From Rhodospirillales bacterium (lineage in GTDB: Bacteria; Pseudomonadota; Alphaproteobacteria; Rhodospirillales; Magnetospirillaceae), in NCBI GenBank assembly GCA_019455065.1, contig JACFNC010000012.1, positions 52,677 through 116,676 of the forward strand: a DNA stretch of 64,000 nt, given 5' to 3'. This document shows positions 54,343 to 63,964 of the stretch, piece by piece; the first letter of the stretch is position 1, and each line of letters begins with the position of its first letter. Position numbers and translations under genes: made by a program. Below the pieces are notes generated by a model that was not told where the DNA came from, searched no databases, and saw only the letters and a program-made list of their open reading frames with translations.

Positions 54343-55749
54343 ATGACCCATTCGCCCCGCACGCCCATGGCCCGCCTTCCGGCCATCGACCGGCTTCTGC
54401 GTCTGCCGCAGACGGCGGCGCTCATCGAGGGTCACGGGCGGGCGATGGTGGTGGCGGGGCTGCGCGCCGCCGTCGCGGGGTTGCGCGCCGAGGTCGCCGG
54501 CGGGGCCGAACCCGCGCTGGCGGACGAGGCGGTGCTCGGGCGCGCCCGAAAGTGGCTGGAGCACGCGTCCCGCCCCTCGCTCGGGCCGGTGTTCAACCTG
54601 ACCGGCACCGTCCTGCACACCAATCTCGGCCGCGCCCCCCTGCCGGCCGAGGCGGTGGCCGCCATCGCCGCCGCGGCGGGCGCGGCCAATCTCGAATTCT
54701 CCCTGGACAGCGGTCGCCGCGGCGAGCGCGACGAGCACGTCGAGGCGGCGCTGCGGCGGCTGACCGGTGCCGAGGCGGCCACGGCGGTCAACAACAACGC
54801 CGCCGCCGTGCTGCTGGTGCTCAACTCGCTGGCCTTGCGCAGGGAGGTGCTGGTGTCGCGCGGCGAGCTGATCGAGATCGGCGGCTCGTTCCGGCTGCCC
54901 GACATCATGGCGCGCGCCGGCTGCCGGCTGCGCGAGGTGGGCACGACCAACCGCACCCATCTCGCCGATTTCGAGCAGGCGCTCGGCCCGCGCACCGCCC
55001 TCGTCTTGAAGGCGCATAGCAGCAACTACCGGATCGAGGGCTTCACCGCCGCCGTGGACGACCGCGACTTGGCCCGCCTTGCCCGCGCCCATGGCATCCC
55101 CTTTGTCGTCGACCTGGGCAGCGGCAGCCTGATCGACCTCGCGGCCTTCGGCCTGCCCGCGGAACCCACCCCGTCCGGCACCCTGGCGGCCGGGGCCGAT
55201 CTCGTGACGTTCAGCGGTGACAAGTTGCTGGGGGGGCCGCAGGCGGGAATCGTCGTCGGCCGCCGCGACCTGGTGGAGCGCCTCAACCGCAATCCGCTGA
55301 AGCGCGCCCTGCGGCTCGACAAGACGGCACTTGCCGCGCTGGCCGCGGTGCTGCGGCTCTACGACGATCCCGACAGCCTGCCGCGGCGCCTTCCCGCGCT
55401 GCGGCTCCTGACCCGCCCGCGCGACGAGATCGTGGCCCTCGCCGAGCGCCTGCGCCCCGCGGTGGCGGCGGGCGTGGACGGCGCGGCTTCGGTCGACGTG
55501 GTGGCCTGCGACAGCCAGATCGGCAGCGGCGCGCTGCCGGTCGAGATGCTGCCCAGCGCCGGTCTGCGCCTTCGCCCGGCCGTCAGGGGCGGGGCCGGGG
55601 CGGGGGCGCTGGCCGCGGCGTTCCGGGCGCTGCCCATCCCGGTGATCGGGCGCGTCCGGCACGGTGCCCTTCTTTTCGACCTGCGTTGCCTCGAGGAGCC
55701 CGAACGCTTCCTTGCCCAGCTTCCGCGACTGGGCTTGCGGCGAAGCTGA
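54343..55749 (+). CDS. selA: L-seryl-tRNA(Sec) selenium transferase
   Basis: A 468-residue PLP enzyme that converts seryl-tRNA(Sec) to selenocysteinyl-tRNA(Sec) using selenophosphate; E. coli SelA is 463. Conserved parts include [57 protein letters not shown] and the PLP lysine at 294 in [22 protein letters not shown] 54343 ([12 protein letters not shown]) has GGAG nine bases before it. Its presence shows that the organism makes selenocysteine. selB and selC, often nearby, are not in the window; the gene is followed at 45 bases by a convergent gene. Confidence 0.95.
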   Translation: MTHSPRTPMARLPAIDRLLRLPQTAALIEGHGRAMVVAGLRAAVAGLRAEVAGGAEPALADEAVLGRARKWLEHASRPSLGPVFNLTGTVLHTNLGRAPLPAEAVAAIAAAAGAANLEFSLDSGRRGERDEHVEAALRRLTGAEAATAVNNNAAAVLLVLNSLALRREVLVSRGELIEIGGSFRLPDIMARAGCRLREVGTTNRTHLADFEQALGPRTALVLKAHSSNYRIEGFTAAVDDRDLARLARAHGIPFVVDLGSGSLIDLAAFGLPAEPTPSGTLAAGADLVTFSGDKLLGGPQAGIVVGRRDLVERLNRNPLKRALRLDKTALAALAAVLRLYDDPDSLPRRLPALRLLTRPRDEIVALAERLRPAVAAGVDGAASVDVVACDSQIGSGALPVEMLPSAGLRLRPAVRGGAGAGALAAAFRALPIPVIGRVRHGALLFDLRCLEEPERFLAQLPRLGLRRS

Positions 55750-55793
55750 CAGCCTTTGCCGCGGTCGTCACACCGCCACGACGAGCCGTTCTT

Positions 55794-56828
55794 CTACCAT
55801 TTCATCACCTTCCCGATTTTCTTCTGGTTCGCGGGACTGGCGAGAAGACTTTTTCCCCTGGCATCAATGGGCTTGCCCTGCATCTGCGAGACCAGCACCC
55901 ATTCGTTGACCGGCATGAAGCGCGGCGCCAAGAAGCGATAGGTGCGCCGGATCAGGTCGGGAACCTTGGGCGAGGCCTCCGCCTTGACGGCGGACCAGTC
56001 CCGCACCAGCTCCTCCCAAGCCATCAGCCGCATGTGCAGGTCGTCGCGCACCGCGCGGATGTAGTTGATGTGGGCGTCGATGTTCTTGAGCGCATTCAGG
56101 ATTTCGCCGGTCTGGGCGTCGCACTCGTCGAACTTGTCCCTGTAGTGGTCGACTGCCAGGCGCGCCAGGCGCGCGACGGGATCGGCGACCTCGAGCACGC
56201 TCTTCTCGTGAGCATAGACCTTTCTCAACGCCTGTAACTTCCGGTCGATCGACAGGATGTGCTGGAACAGGTCGCGCAACGCCTCGATATAGGCCAGTTC
56301 GTCGCTGAGCACCTCGATGTGGCCGACCACTTCCTCCTTGCGCTCGCGGCCAATGCCCAGCCGCTCCGCCACCTCCTCGAAGGCTTGACTGACGCGCCTG
56401 CGCGTCTGGGGATCGTCGGCGACCTGGGCCAGTTCCTCGGGGCTGGTGATCAGGTGCTCCTCGCCATAGAGCCAGCTGACCATCTGCATCGTCAGCCGCT
56501 GGTGGGCGATCCGCTTGTGGCGTTCGGCGATTTTCCACGACGCCTTGCGGCTGAACAGCTCACTCGGCAGCGCCTCGCCCAAGTGCAGGGCCTTGACGAA
56601 GTCGAGGCCGCGGACGACCAGGTCGAGCATCCGCCCGTCGGGCGAGTCGTCGGCGATGGCGAACTCGCGGCGGATACCCCGCAACGGGAGCGCGGCCTCG
56701 GTCTGGCCGAGCGAAACCACGGCGACCGGCTCGCCGGACTCGGCGCTGAGACGGAACAGCAGGTTCTCGAACTTGGCGAATGCCGGATGGGCGAAGGCGA
56801 TGATACGCGACTGTTCGTCCGGGCTCAC
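55794..56828 (-). CDS. Helical cytosolic protein of unknown function, coupled to a NUDIX gene
   Basis: A 344-residue soluble protein with no membrane helix or recognised motif. Residues 150-270 are long helices with coiled-coil character (LRDLFQHILSIDRKLQALRK, then VYAHEKSVLEVADPVARLAR), loosely reminiscent of CorA-like stalk helices but without the GMN motif or C-terminal membrane segment. The N-terminal part is a small alpha/beta fold. It starts at GTG 56828, overlapping the stop of the NUDIX gene (GTGA). I do not recognise a family; similar proteins are likely to occur in Rhodospirillaceae. Confidence 0.7.
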   Translation of the reverse strand: MSPDEQSRIIAFAHPAFAKFENLLFRLSAESGEPVAVVSLGQTEAALPLRGIRREFAIADDSPDGRMLDLVVRGLDFVKALHLGEALPSELFSRKASWKIAERHKRIAHQRLTMQMVSWLYGEEHLITSPEELAQVADDPQTRRRVSQAFEEVAERLGIGRERKEEVVGHIEVLSDELAYIEALRDLFQHILSIDRKLQALRKVYAHEKSVLEVADPVARLARLAVDHYRDKFDECDAQTGEILNALKNIDAHINYIRAVRDDLHMRLMAWEELVRDWSAVKAEASPKVPDLIRRTYRFLAPRFMPVNEWVLVSQMQGKPIDARGKSLLASPANQKKIGKVMKW

Positions 56829-57361
56829 AGGCCCACCATCGCGTCCGCCGGCACTCCGCGCGGCGCGAAACCGGTCTGCCCCTTCAGCTCGCGCTCGTGG
56901 TGGAGCGACCACGCCACGTTCGGATAGGCGAGATGGTCCCAGGGGATCTCCTCCCAGCGGAAGAGCCCCACTTCCTCGCTTTCCGGCCCCGGCTCGCAAT
57001 CGGGCGACAGCATGCGCGCCCGGTAGATCATATGCACCTGGCTGATGCGCGGGATGTCGTAGATGGCGAGCAGCCCGTCGACCTCGACCTTGGCCCTCGC
57101 CTCCTCCCACACCTCGCGCACCGCCCCTTGCTGCGTGGTTTCGTGCAACTCCATGTATCCGGCCGGCATCGTCCAATAGCTTCGCCGCGGCTCGATAGCC
57201 CGGCGGCACAGGAGGTAGCGCTCCTCCCAGGTGCAAATCGCCCCGACGATGACCTTGGGGTTTTCGTAAAGGATGAAGCCGCATTCGGCGCAGACCAATC
57301 GGGCGCGGTCGTCGCCGGCCGGAATCTTGCGGATGCGGGGACCGAAGGGATCGCCAGTCAT
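56825..57361 (-). CDS. NUDIX hydrolase with an N-terminal zinc-ribbon-like segment
   Basis: A 178-residue NUDIX enzyme. The N-terminal VCAECGFILYENPKVIVGAI has the CxxC half of a zinc ribbon as in NudC-like proteins. The NUDIX box reads GYMELHETTQQGAVREVWEEA (ending REVWEEA in place of RELxEEx), and the metal-binding glutamates are kept. ATG 57361 is the start that gives the family N-terminus; the frame open to 57796 is a shadow. It is upstream of and translationally coupled to the unknown helical gene. The substrate could be NADH-like or ADP-ribose. Confidence 0.85.
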   Translation of the reverse strand: MTGDPFGPRIRKIPAGDDRARLVCAECGFILYENPKVIVGAICTWEERYLLCRRAIEPRRSYWTMPAGYMELHETTQQGAVREVWEEARAKVEVDGLLAIYDIPRISQVHMIYRARMLSPDCEPGPESEEVGLFRWEEIPWDHLAYPNVAWSLHHERELKGQTGFAPRGVPADAMVGL

Positions 57362-57506
57362 GGACGCTAATTTGGGCCAAGCGCTCCACGGATGGCAAGC
57401 CGGAAACCGGCGGATCAAAGGGTGGCCGGCCCACCCGCCCTTTAATTGCGACATGCGCGATTGCAGATAGTCGAGAAGGCGGTGGAGTGCTGAAAGGAGA
57501 ACGACG

Positions 57507-57752
57507 ATGCGGAAGAGCTTGATCCTGGCGGCGGCCCTGTTCGGCTTGGCCGCGGCACCGGCCTGGGCCAATTCCTGTCCGCGCCATATGGCGGACATCG
57601 ACGCGGCGCTGGCGAAATCCCCCGCGGTGTCGGCGCAAACCTTGGAAGAGGTCAAGAGACTGCGGGCCGAGGGCGAACGCCTGCACGTTGCCGGCAAACA
57701 CGCCGAATCCGTCGAAGCCCTGACCCGCGCGAAGGCCCTTCTCGGCGGGTGA
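57507..57752 (+). CDS. Small periplasmic helical protein
   Basis: An 81-residue protein with a signal peptide (LILAAALFGLAAAPAWA, cut after AWA). The mature part (CPRHMADIDAALAKSPAVSA) is helical with one cysteine, and its pattern suggests helix pairs as in short TPR-like proteins. GGAGAACG precedes the ATG. No family name is certain. Stands alone between two minus-strand genes. Confidence 0.7.
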   Translation: MRKSLILAAALFGLAAAPAWANSCPRHMADIDAALAKSPAVSAQTLEEVKRLRAEGERLHVAGKHAESVEALTRAKALLGG

Positions 57753-57766
57753 CCAGTTGAGGCGTC

Positions 57767-57794
57767 GCCCCGCGCCGTACGAGCGGCGCGGGGC
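57767..57794. terminator. Bidirectional terminator-like hairpin between the small gene and pgk
   Basis: GCCCCGCGCC (57767-57776) and GGCGCGGGGC (57785-57794) are perfect 10-base arms with an 8-base loop. It lies between two convergent genes, so it can serve both. No T-run follows on either side. Confidence 0.5.
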
Positions 57795-57802
57795 AACCTA
57801 GC

Positions 57803-58993
57803 TCAGACGGCGAGCGCCGCCACCCCGGGCAATTCCTTGCCTTCGAGCCATTCGAGGAAGGCGCCGCCTGCGGTGGAGACATAGCTGAACCTGTCTTCAA
57901 CGCCGGCGTGGGCCAAGGCCGCGACCGTGTCGCCGCCGCCGGCGACGGTCAGCAGCTTGCCTTCGCCCGTCAGCTTGGCCGCCGCCTGGGCGACGGCGTT
58001 GGTGGCGGCGTCGAAGGGCGCGATCTCGAAGGCCCCGAGGGGACCGTTCCACACCAGGGTGCGGCAGCCGCTCAGGCGGCCGATGATGTCGGCCACGCTG
58101 GCCGGTCCGGCATCGAGGATCATGGCGTCGGCCGGAACCCGGTCGACCGGCACCACCTCGCTGGCCGCGCCCTCCTTGAACTCGCGGGCGATCACGGCGT
58201 CGCTCGGCAGCACGATGGCGCAGCCGCCGGTGCGGGCCTTGTCCATGATCTCGCGTGCGGTGTCGGCCATGTCCTTCTCGCACAGGCTCTTGCCGACGTC
58301 CTTGCCGAGCGCGTTCAGAAAGGTGTTGGCCATGCCGCCGCCGATGATCAGGAGGTCGACCCGGCCGACCATGTTGCCGAGCAGATCCAGCTTGGTCGAC
58401 ACCTTGGCGCCGCCCACCACGGCGGCGAGCGGCCGCTCCGGCTTTTCCAGCGCCCGTCCCAGCGCCTCGAGCTCCGCCTGCATCAGCCGCCCGGCCGCCG
58501 AGGGCAGCAGATGCGCCAGACCCTCGGTCGAAGCGTGCGCGCGGTGCGCGGTCGAGAAGGCGTCGTTGACGTAGAGGTCGCCCAGCACCGCGAGCTGCCG
58601 CGCGAAACCGGGGTCGTTCTTCTCTTCCTCAGGGTGGAAGCGAACGTTTTCGAGCAGCGCCACCTGACCTTCGCCGAGCCCGTTGACGATCATTTCCGCC
58701 GCCGGGCCGACGCAGTCGTCGGCCCAGGCGACCGGCTGGCCGATCGCCTGGGACAACGGCTCTATCAGCAGCCTCTGCGAAAACTTCTCGTCACGCCCTT
58801 TGGGGCGCCCGAAATGGGTGAGGATCACCACCCGCGCCCCCCGGCCGGCCAACTCCTTGATCGTCGCCGCCGACCGGTCGATGCGGGTGGTGTCGGTGAC
58901 CTTGCCGTCCTTCGCCGGGACGTTGAGGTCGGCCCGCACGAGCACCCGCTTGCCGGCCACCTCGAGCTGGTCGATCGTGCGAAAGCCCGCCAT
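57803..58993 (-). CDS. pgk: Phosphoglycerate kinase
   Basis: A 396-residue glycolytic/gluconeogenic enzyme converting 1,3-bisphosphoglycerate and ADP to 3-phosphoglycerate and [23 protein letters not shown] is the family start, followed by [16 protein letters not shown], the substrate-binding [15 protein letters not shown], and the nucleotide region [16 protein letters not shown] and [11 protein letters not shown]. Starts 6 bases after the gap stop, so the pair is an operon (gap-pgk). Confidence 0.97.
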   Translation of the reverse strand: MAGFRTIDQLEVAGKRVLVRADLNVPAKDGKVTDTTRIDRSAATIKELAGRGARVVILTHFGRPKGRDEKFSQRLLIEPLSQAIGQPVAWADDCVGPAAEMIVNGLGEGQVALLENVRFHPEEEKNDPGFARQLAVLGDLYVNDAFSTAHRAHASTEGLAHLLPSAAGRLMQAELEALGRALEKPERPLAAVVGGAKVSTKLDLLGNMVGRVDLLIIGGGMANTFLNALGKDVGKSLCEKDMADTAREIMDKARTGGCAIVLPSDAVIAREFKEGAASEVVPVDRVPADAMILDAGPASVADIIGRLSGCRTLVWNGPLGAFEIAPFDAATNAVAQAAAKLTGEGKLLTVAGGGDTVAALAHAGVEDRFSYVSTAGGAFLEWLEGKELPGVAALAV

Positions 58994-58999
58994 CGGCGA

Positions 59000-60010
59000 C
59001 TAGCCCAGCTTGGCCATGGCGACCGCGGTGTCGCCCATGCGGTTGGAGAAGCCCCACTCGTTGTCGTACCAGGACAGAATGCGCACGAAGTTGCCGCCGA
59101 GAACCTTGGTCTGGGTCAGATCGAAGGTCGACGAGGCCGGGTTGTGGTTGAAGTCGATGGACACGAGTTCGCGGTCGTTGACCGCCAGCACGCCCTTCAG
59201 CGCGCCGTTCGCGGCCGCCTTCATGGCGGCATTGATGTCGTCCGCGGTGACGTTGCGCGAGGCGACGAACTTGAGGTCGATCATCGAGACGTTGGGGGTG
59301 GGCACGCGCACCGCGGTGCCGTCCAGCTTGCCCTCCATCTCGGGAATGACGAGGCCGATCGCCTTGGCGGCGCCGGTCGAGGTGGGGATCATGCTGACCG
59401 CCGCGGCGCGGGCGCGGCGCAGGTCCTTGTGCAGGGTGTCGACGGTGTTCTGGTCGCCGGTGTAGGCGTGCACGGTTGTCATGAAGCCCTTTTCCACGCC
59501 GCACAGGTCCTTGACGACGTGCAGGACGGGGGCCAGGCAGTTGGTCGTGCAGGAACCGTTCGAGACGACCTTGTGCTCGGGCCGCAGCTTGTCGTGGTTG
59601 ACGCCGTAGACGACGGTGAGGTCGGCGCCGTCGGCGGGGGCGGAAACCAGCACGCGCTTGGCGCCGGCCTCCAGATGCAGGGCCGCCTTGTCGCGCTTGG
59701 TGAAGATGCCGGTGCATTCGGCGCAGACATCGACGCCCAGCTCGCCCCACGGCAGCTTGGTCGGATCGCGCTCGGCGGTCACCTTGATGGGGGCCATGCC
59801 GGCGATGATCATCTTGTCGCCATCGACCGACACGTCGGCCGGAAGCACGCCGTGGACCGAGTCGTATTTGAGCAGATGCGCGTTGACCTCGGGCGCGCCG
59901 AGATCGTTGATGCCCACGACCTGGATATCGGTACGCTTCGACTCGATGATGGCGCGCAACACGAGGCGGCCGATGCGACCAAAACCATTGATGGCGACGC
60001 GAACTGTCAT
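59000..60010 (-). CDS. gap: Type I glyceraldehyde-3-phosphate dehydrogenase
   Basis: A 336-residue NAD(P)-dependent dehydrogenase. The Rossmann start is [19 protein letters not shown], the active-site cysteine is in [17 protein letters not shown] and [13 protein letters not shown] closes the family pattern. The C-terminal lysine/arginine site [20 protein letters not shown] is intact. ATG 60010 follows GGAGGAG and excludes four upstream codons. The putative promoter is at 60124-60152. Confidence 0.97.
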   Translation of the reverse strand: MTVRVAINGFGRIGRLVLRAIIESKRTDIQVVGINDLGAPEVNAHLLKYDSVHGVLPADVSVDGDKMIIAGMAPIKVTAERDPTKLPWGELGVDVCAECTGIFTKRDKAALHLEAGAKRVLVSAPADGADLTVVYGVNHDKLRPEHKVVSNGSCTTNCLAPVLHVVKDLCGVEKGFMTTVHAYTGDQNTVDTLHKDLRRARAAAVSMIPTSTGAAKAIGLVIPEMEGKLDGTAVRVPTPNVSMIDLKFVASRNVTADDINAAMKAAANGALKGVLAVNDRELVSIDFNHNPASSTFDLTQTKVLGGNFVRILSWYDNEWGFSNRMGDTAVAMAKLG

Positions 60011-60123
60011 GCTCTCCTCCACGCGATCGATGCTTTGGGCAGTCCTGAGCGAGGGGCGGGGGCAGAGATAGCCGACTGGCCGAGGGGCTCAGACCTGCGA
60101 GTCGGGAACTTTTGGCACAGTCG

Positions 60124-60152
60124 CGCATACGAATCCAGCGCAACTCTCACAA
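60124..60152 (-). promoter_or_regulatory. Candidate promoter of gap-pgk
   Basis: On the minus strand, TTGTGA and TATGCG are separated by exactly 17 bases (60152-60147 and 60129-60124), a fair match to the sigma-70 form, about 114 bases before the gap start. The 331-base gap between gap and ppk2 holds no gene; it contains this site, an AT-rich centre and a CTTGAAAAG-like stretch at 60240. Confidence 0.35.
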
Positions 60153-60341
60153 AATTAGAAAAATATTGTATTCCTACCCGTAAGGACGGCCGCCCGGTCA
60201 CCCGAAACGACGGCGGCATAATGTCGGAAAGGACAGGTTCTTGAAAAGAAATGGAATTTATTTGGTTCTGATTGTGAATGTTGCCGGCCCGGCGGCCTAT
60301 CTACTAGGCTTACCTGCGGGGTTACCAAGGGGGCAGGGCTA

Positions 60342-61217
60342 ATGCAACGCACGCCGATCAAACCCAGCAAATCAAAAATCCGGCTCGACGACCTCGATAT
60401 GAGAGCGAGCATCCGCGAACGCAAGGACTATGAGGACCGGCTGTCCGATCTCCAGACCGCGATGCTGCGCGTGCAGCAGGCCTACTACCATTCGCGCCGC
60501 CGCGCGATCCTCGTGTTCGAGGGGTGGGACGCCTCGGGCAAGGGCGGCACCATCCGGCGCCTGACCGAGCGGCTCGATCCGCGCGGCTGCAAGGTGTGGC
60601 CGATCGCCGCCCCGCGCAGCGACGAACAAGGTCGCCACTATTTGTACCGGTTTTGGCAAAGACTGCCGGAGCCGGGCACCCTGGCCATCTTCGACCGTTC
60701 CTGGTACGGGCGCGTCCTCGTCGAGCGCGTCGAGGGCTATGCCCGCAAGGAGGAGTGGCGCCGCGCCTACGACGAGATCAACGAGTTCGAGAGGATGCTG
60801 GCCGACGACGGGGTGCGCATCATAAAGCTCTTCCTGCACATCACGCCCGAGGAACAGCTCAAGCGGTTCGCCGAGCGCCTGCGCAACCCCTACAAGCGAT
60901 GGAAGATCACCGAGGAGGACATTCGCAACCGGGAGCGCTGGCCGGACTACGCCGAGGCCATCGAGGAGATGTTCGCCCGGACCTCGACCGTGGCGGCGCC
61001 CTGGCACGCGGTTCCGGCGAACCAGAAGTGGTACGTGCGGATTCGTGCCATGGAGATCGTCGTGCGCGCCCTGTCGCGGGGCGTCGACCTGCTCCCGCCT
61101 CCGGTGGACCCGGCCGTCCTGGAGGCGGCGATGGCGCGGCTCGATCTTAAGATGCCGCCCGACGGCGAGGTGCCGGGCAAGAAAAAGAAGAAGAACGGGG
61201 CGCCCCCCGCCTCGTAG
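60342..61217 (+). CDS. ppk2: Polyphosphate kinase 2 family protein
   Basis: A 291-residue PPK2-type kinase that transfers phosphate between polyphosphate and nucleotides (GDP, ADP or AMP, depending on class). Walker A is VFEGWDASGKGGTIRRLTER, Walker B is AIFDRSWYGRVLVERVEG, and a lid arginine/lysine region lies near LHITPEEQLKRFAERLRN. The tail is lysine-rich (GKKKKKNG) and may bind polyphosphate or DNA. The class is not decided: size and motifs fit classes I or III. Single gene, with AAGGGGG upstream of the ATG. Confidence 0.92.
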   Translation: MQRTPIKPSKSKIRLDDLDMRASIRERKDYEDRLSDLQTAMLRVQQAYYHSRRRAILVFEGWDASGKGGTIRRLTERLDPRGCKVWPIAAPRSDEQGRHYLYRFWQRLPEPGTLAIFDRSWYGRVLVERVEGYARKEEWRRAYDEINEFERMLADDGVRIIKLFLHITPEEQLKRFAERLRNPYKRWKITEEDIRNRERWPDYAEAIEEMFARTSTVAAPWHAVPANQKWYVRIRAMEIVVRALSRGVDLLPPPVDPAVLEAAMARLDLKMPPDGEVPGKKKKKNGAPPAS

Positions 61218-61287
61218 CGGCCGAGCCTCCGGTTGCGCCGCCTTCGGTGCCGCCGCATATGCCGTCTGAGGCGAGGCCGGAGGATCG

Positions 61288-62889
61288 ATGCCGGAGCGGA
61301 GGCTGCTTATCCTGGGTGCGGGCTTCGGAGGCGTGTTCGCGGCCAAGCGGCTGCGGCGGCGGCTTCCGGGGGACGTCGCTATCGAGATCGTCGACGACAA
61401 CAACTATTTCGTGTTCCAGCCGCTGCTGCCCGAGGTGGCCGGCGGCTCGGTCAACGTGGCGGACGCTGTGGTACCGCTGCGATCGTTGCTGCCCGGGGTG
61501 ACCATCCGCGAGGCGACGATCCTTGGCATCGACCTCGTGGAGCGGCGGGTGGAGGTGCAGCAGGGCATGCGGGGAACGCTGCACGTCCTTGCCTGCGACC
61601 ATCTGGTCATCGCGCTTGGCCAGACGGTCGATCTCCGGCGTTATCCCGGGCTCGGCGAACATGCGCTGCGCATGAAGGATCTGGCCGACGCCTTCCGGCT
61701 GCGCAACCATGTGATCGACTGCCTGGAACAAGCAGACATCGCGGCCGACCCCGAGTTGAAACGGCGCCTGCTGACGTTCGTCGTGGTCGGCGGCGGGCTG
61801 TCGGGGGTCGAGACCGTGGGCGAAATCCACGACATGATCGCCCGGGCGCTAACGTTCTATCCCCGCATCAACCGCCGTTCGGTGCGCATGCTGCTGGTCG
61901 AGTACCAGCCCCGGATCCTGCCCGAGGTCGCCGACGGCCTGGCCGAATATGCCGCCCGCAGGCTCAGCCGGCGCGGCATCGAGGTGATCACCGGCGTCGG
62001 GGTGAAAAGCGCCTCGCGCGACGCCATCGAGTTGACCGACGGCCGGGTCGTGGACGCGATGACGGTGGTGGCCACGGTCGGCAACGGGCCGTCACCGCTG
62101 GTCGAATCCTTGCCGGTGGACCGGCGGCGCGGGCGCATCGTCGCGGACCGTCACCTCCGCGTTCCAGGATACGAGGGCGTGTGGACGCTGGGCGACGCGG
62201 CCTGGGTGCCGGCCGGTCGCGACGACGAGGCCGCCACCCCGCCGACCGCGCAGGCGGCGGTCCAGCAGGCCGAAGTGCTTGCGGCCAACATCCAGGCTGC
62301 CACCGGCGGCGGGGCGCTCGCGGCCTTTGAATACCGCAGGAAGGGACAGCTTGCCTCGCTGGGTGGGCGCCGCGGGGTGGCCGACGTGTATGGCTTCGAA
62401 CTCTCCGGCTTTTTCGCCTGGGTGATGTGGCGGCTCTTCTATCTCGTCATGCTGCCCGGATTCGCCACCAAGGTTCGGGTGGCGGTCGATTGGATGCTGG
62501 ACGCGCTGTTCCCACGCAATCTGGTGCAGATACAGCAGCCCTCGCCCCAGGCCGTGCGAAAGCAGCGCTTCCGGGCCGGCGACGTCGTGTACGAGCGCGG
62601 CGAGGTCGCCGGCCCACTCTACCTCGTCGTCGAGGGCCGCCTTCGGCGCACCTCGCCGGGCGAGGAAGAAGCCGTGCTGGAGACCGGCAGCCTGTTCGGC
62701 GACGGCGCCCTGCGCGGCGAGAGGCTGCGCCGCGCCACGGTGACCGCGCTCGAGAACTCGTACTGCCTCGCCCTGGAGCGCGCCGACCTTGAACTGCTGG
62801 CCGGCCACCTCGAGCGTTTGGGGTTGTGTCTGGCCGGCAGCGGGCTCGGCGAGCCGGCGTCCGAAGCGCAACGCGGCCGTCCCGGGTAG
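61288..62889 (+). CDS. Type II NADH dehydrogenase fused to a cyclic-nucleotide-binding domain
   Basis: A 533-residue protein. Residues 1-410 are a pyridine nucleotide-disulfide oxidoreductase of the NDH-2 type: FAD site LLILGAGFGGVFAAKRLRRR, VFQPLLPEVAGGSVN, NAD site FVVVGGGLSGVETVGEIHDM and GDAAWVPAGRD near the second FAD motif. A hydrophobic segment (LSGFFAWVMWRLFYLVMLPG) sits at 395-415, as in membrane-bound NDH-2. Residues 425-515 are a cyclic-nucleotide-binding/CRP-like fold (FRAGDVVYERGEVAGPLYLV, GSLFGDGALRGERLRRATVT). NDH-2 proteins are usually about 400-450 residues without this tail, so NADH oxidation may be allosterically tied to a nucleotide or membrane signal. Starts 70 bases after ppk2. 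Confidence 0.88.
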   Translation: MPERRLLILGAGFGGVFAAKRLRRRLPGDVAIEIVDDNNYFVFQPLLPEVAGGSVNVADAVVPLRSLLPGVTIREATILGIDLVERRVEVQQGMRGTLHVLACDHLVIALGQTVDLRRYPGLGEHALRMKDLADAFRLRNHVIDCLEQADIAADPELKRRLLTFVVVGGGLSGVETVGEIHDMIARALTFYPRINRRSVRMLLVEYQPRILPEVADGLAEYAARRLSRRGIEVITGVGVKSASRDAIELTDGRVVDAMTVVATVGNGPSPLVESLPVDRRRGRIVADRHLRVPGYEGVWTLGDAAWVPAGRDDEAATPPTAQAAVQQAEVLAANIQAATGGGALAAFEYRRKGQLASLGGRRGVADVYGFELSGFFAWVMWRLFYLVMLPGFATKVRVAVDWMLDALFPRNLVQIQQPSPQAVRKQRFRAGDVVYERGEVAGPLYLVVEGRLRRTSPGEEEAVLETGSLFGDGALRGERLRRATVTALENSYCLALERADLELLAGHLERLGLCLAGSGLGEPASEAQRGRPG

Positions 62890-63100
62890 GCGCGACCCCA
62901 TACTTCGGTAGTAGACGGCAGGGGCCGGACTTACCCCACCTGATATGTTTTTTCTGCCGGGGACTCGGGCCATACTGCATCGCGTGAGAAACAAGGATCG
63001 GTTGTCGCATCACGCGGCAGCCGGTAGCCGCCGACCCCACGGCGGCTACTCTGAGGTGGCCTGACCCCCCCCAATCCCCCTTGGGCAACCTCGGAACCCG

Positions 63101-63130
63101 GGCCGCTACAGGTACCCCCCTGTAGCGGCC
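63101..63130. terminator. Strong terminator hairpin downstream of the NDH-2 fusion gene
   Basis: GGCCGCTACAGG (63101-63112) and CCTGTAGCGGCC (63119-63130) are perfect 12-base arms with a six-base loop, followed by TTCTCATTTT on the plus strand. It sits between the plus-strand NDH-2 fusion gene and the end of the minus-strand gene (63140), so it may stop transcription from both sides. Confidence 0.8.
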
Positions 63131-63139
63131 TTCTCATTT

Positions 63140-63964
63140 TCAACCGGCGGCTTCGGCCGAGCACACGTCGCCGGTGACCTCGGCGAAACCCCGGCTGCCG
63201 GGCGCGACGGTGAAGCGGTATTCGTTGGCGCCGCTGACGATGGCATGCTGTAGCGGCAGGTTGCCGGACAGTTCGACCTGTTTGCCGCCGATCATCGTGA
63301 AGATCACCTTCACCGGCTTGGCCGGGTCGAACCATTGCTCAGGCGCTCCGGAGGCGGACTGGGCCGGCACGCCTTCGGCCGTCACGGTAATGAGATTGTG
63401 GAAGCGGACCCAGGCATTGTCGCCATGGGTCAGATATTCGGTGTTGACGAGAAACCGCTTGGTCGTGGCCTCGCCGCATTTCAGCGGCTGGGCGGCCACC
63501 TCGATGTATGTTGCCAGGCGGTCGGCGCCGATTCCCGCGGCCAGCTTGTCGGCGACCAGGGCGACGACCTGCTCGGCCTTGGCGTCCGGCGCAATCCGGC
63601 GGTAACGACCTTCGAAGGCGTCGGCCTTGCGCCGCGCCTCGGCCAGCGCGCTCTCCAGGGCCGCGGTCTGCTGGTCATGGCTGCTGTTGGCGGCGCTCAA
63701 GTCGTCGACCTCGGCGGTCAGGGCCGCGATCTCACCGCGCGACACCTTCAACCCCGCGAGGTAGGAATAGTAGCCGGTGGCTGCGAAGGCGGCGGCCATC
63801 ACGGCGAGCTTTCCGACGCGAAGCCAGTATTTCCTGCGCCGTTCCAGACTACGCTTGCTCTTCCGACCGGAAAAACCCAACGGTTCACCTCCCTGTTTCG
63901 TGTCGTCGATAAAGCCTGCTTTTGTGGCAAGACCAAGGCGAGGTCGGCTAGGTCGTGGACTCAT
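63140..63964 (-). CDS. Membrane-anchored coiled-coil protein of unknown function
   Basis: A 274-residue protein with a basic N-terminal tail, one membrane helix (VGKLAVMAAAFAATGYYSYL), a coiled coil (LTAEVDDLSAANSSHDQQTA, ESALAEARRKADAFEG) and a beta-rich periplasmic part (FHNLITVTAEGVPAQSASGA, VKVIFTMIGGKQVELSGNL). The C-terminus resembles a domain that could bind peptidoglycan or another partner but has no motif I recognise. Similar proteins seem likely in Rhodospirillaceae. The ATG 63964 is the first in-frame start; nothing after it is certain up to 64000. Confidence 0.7.
   Translation of the reverse strand: MSPRPSRPRLGLATKAGFIDDTKQGGEPLGFSGRKSKRSLERRRKYWLRVGKLAVMAAAFAATGYYSYLAGLKVSRGEIAALTAEVDDLSAANSSHDQQTAALESALAEARRKADAFEGRYRRIAPDAKAEQVVALVADKLAAGIGADRLATYIEVAAQPLKCGEATTKRFLVNTEYLTHGDNAWVRFHNLITVTAEGVPAQSASGAPEQWFDPAKPVKVIFTMIGGKQVELSGNLPLQHAIVSGANEYRFTVAPGSRGFAEVTGDVCSAEAAG

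Noticed and set aside
60240..60262. CTTGAAAAG near ppk2 as an RpoH promoter
   Set aside because: The -35-like CTTG matches, but no CYTATNT box lies 17-18 bases downstream.
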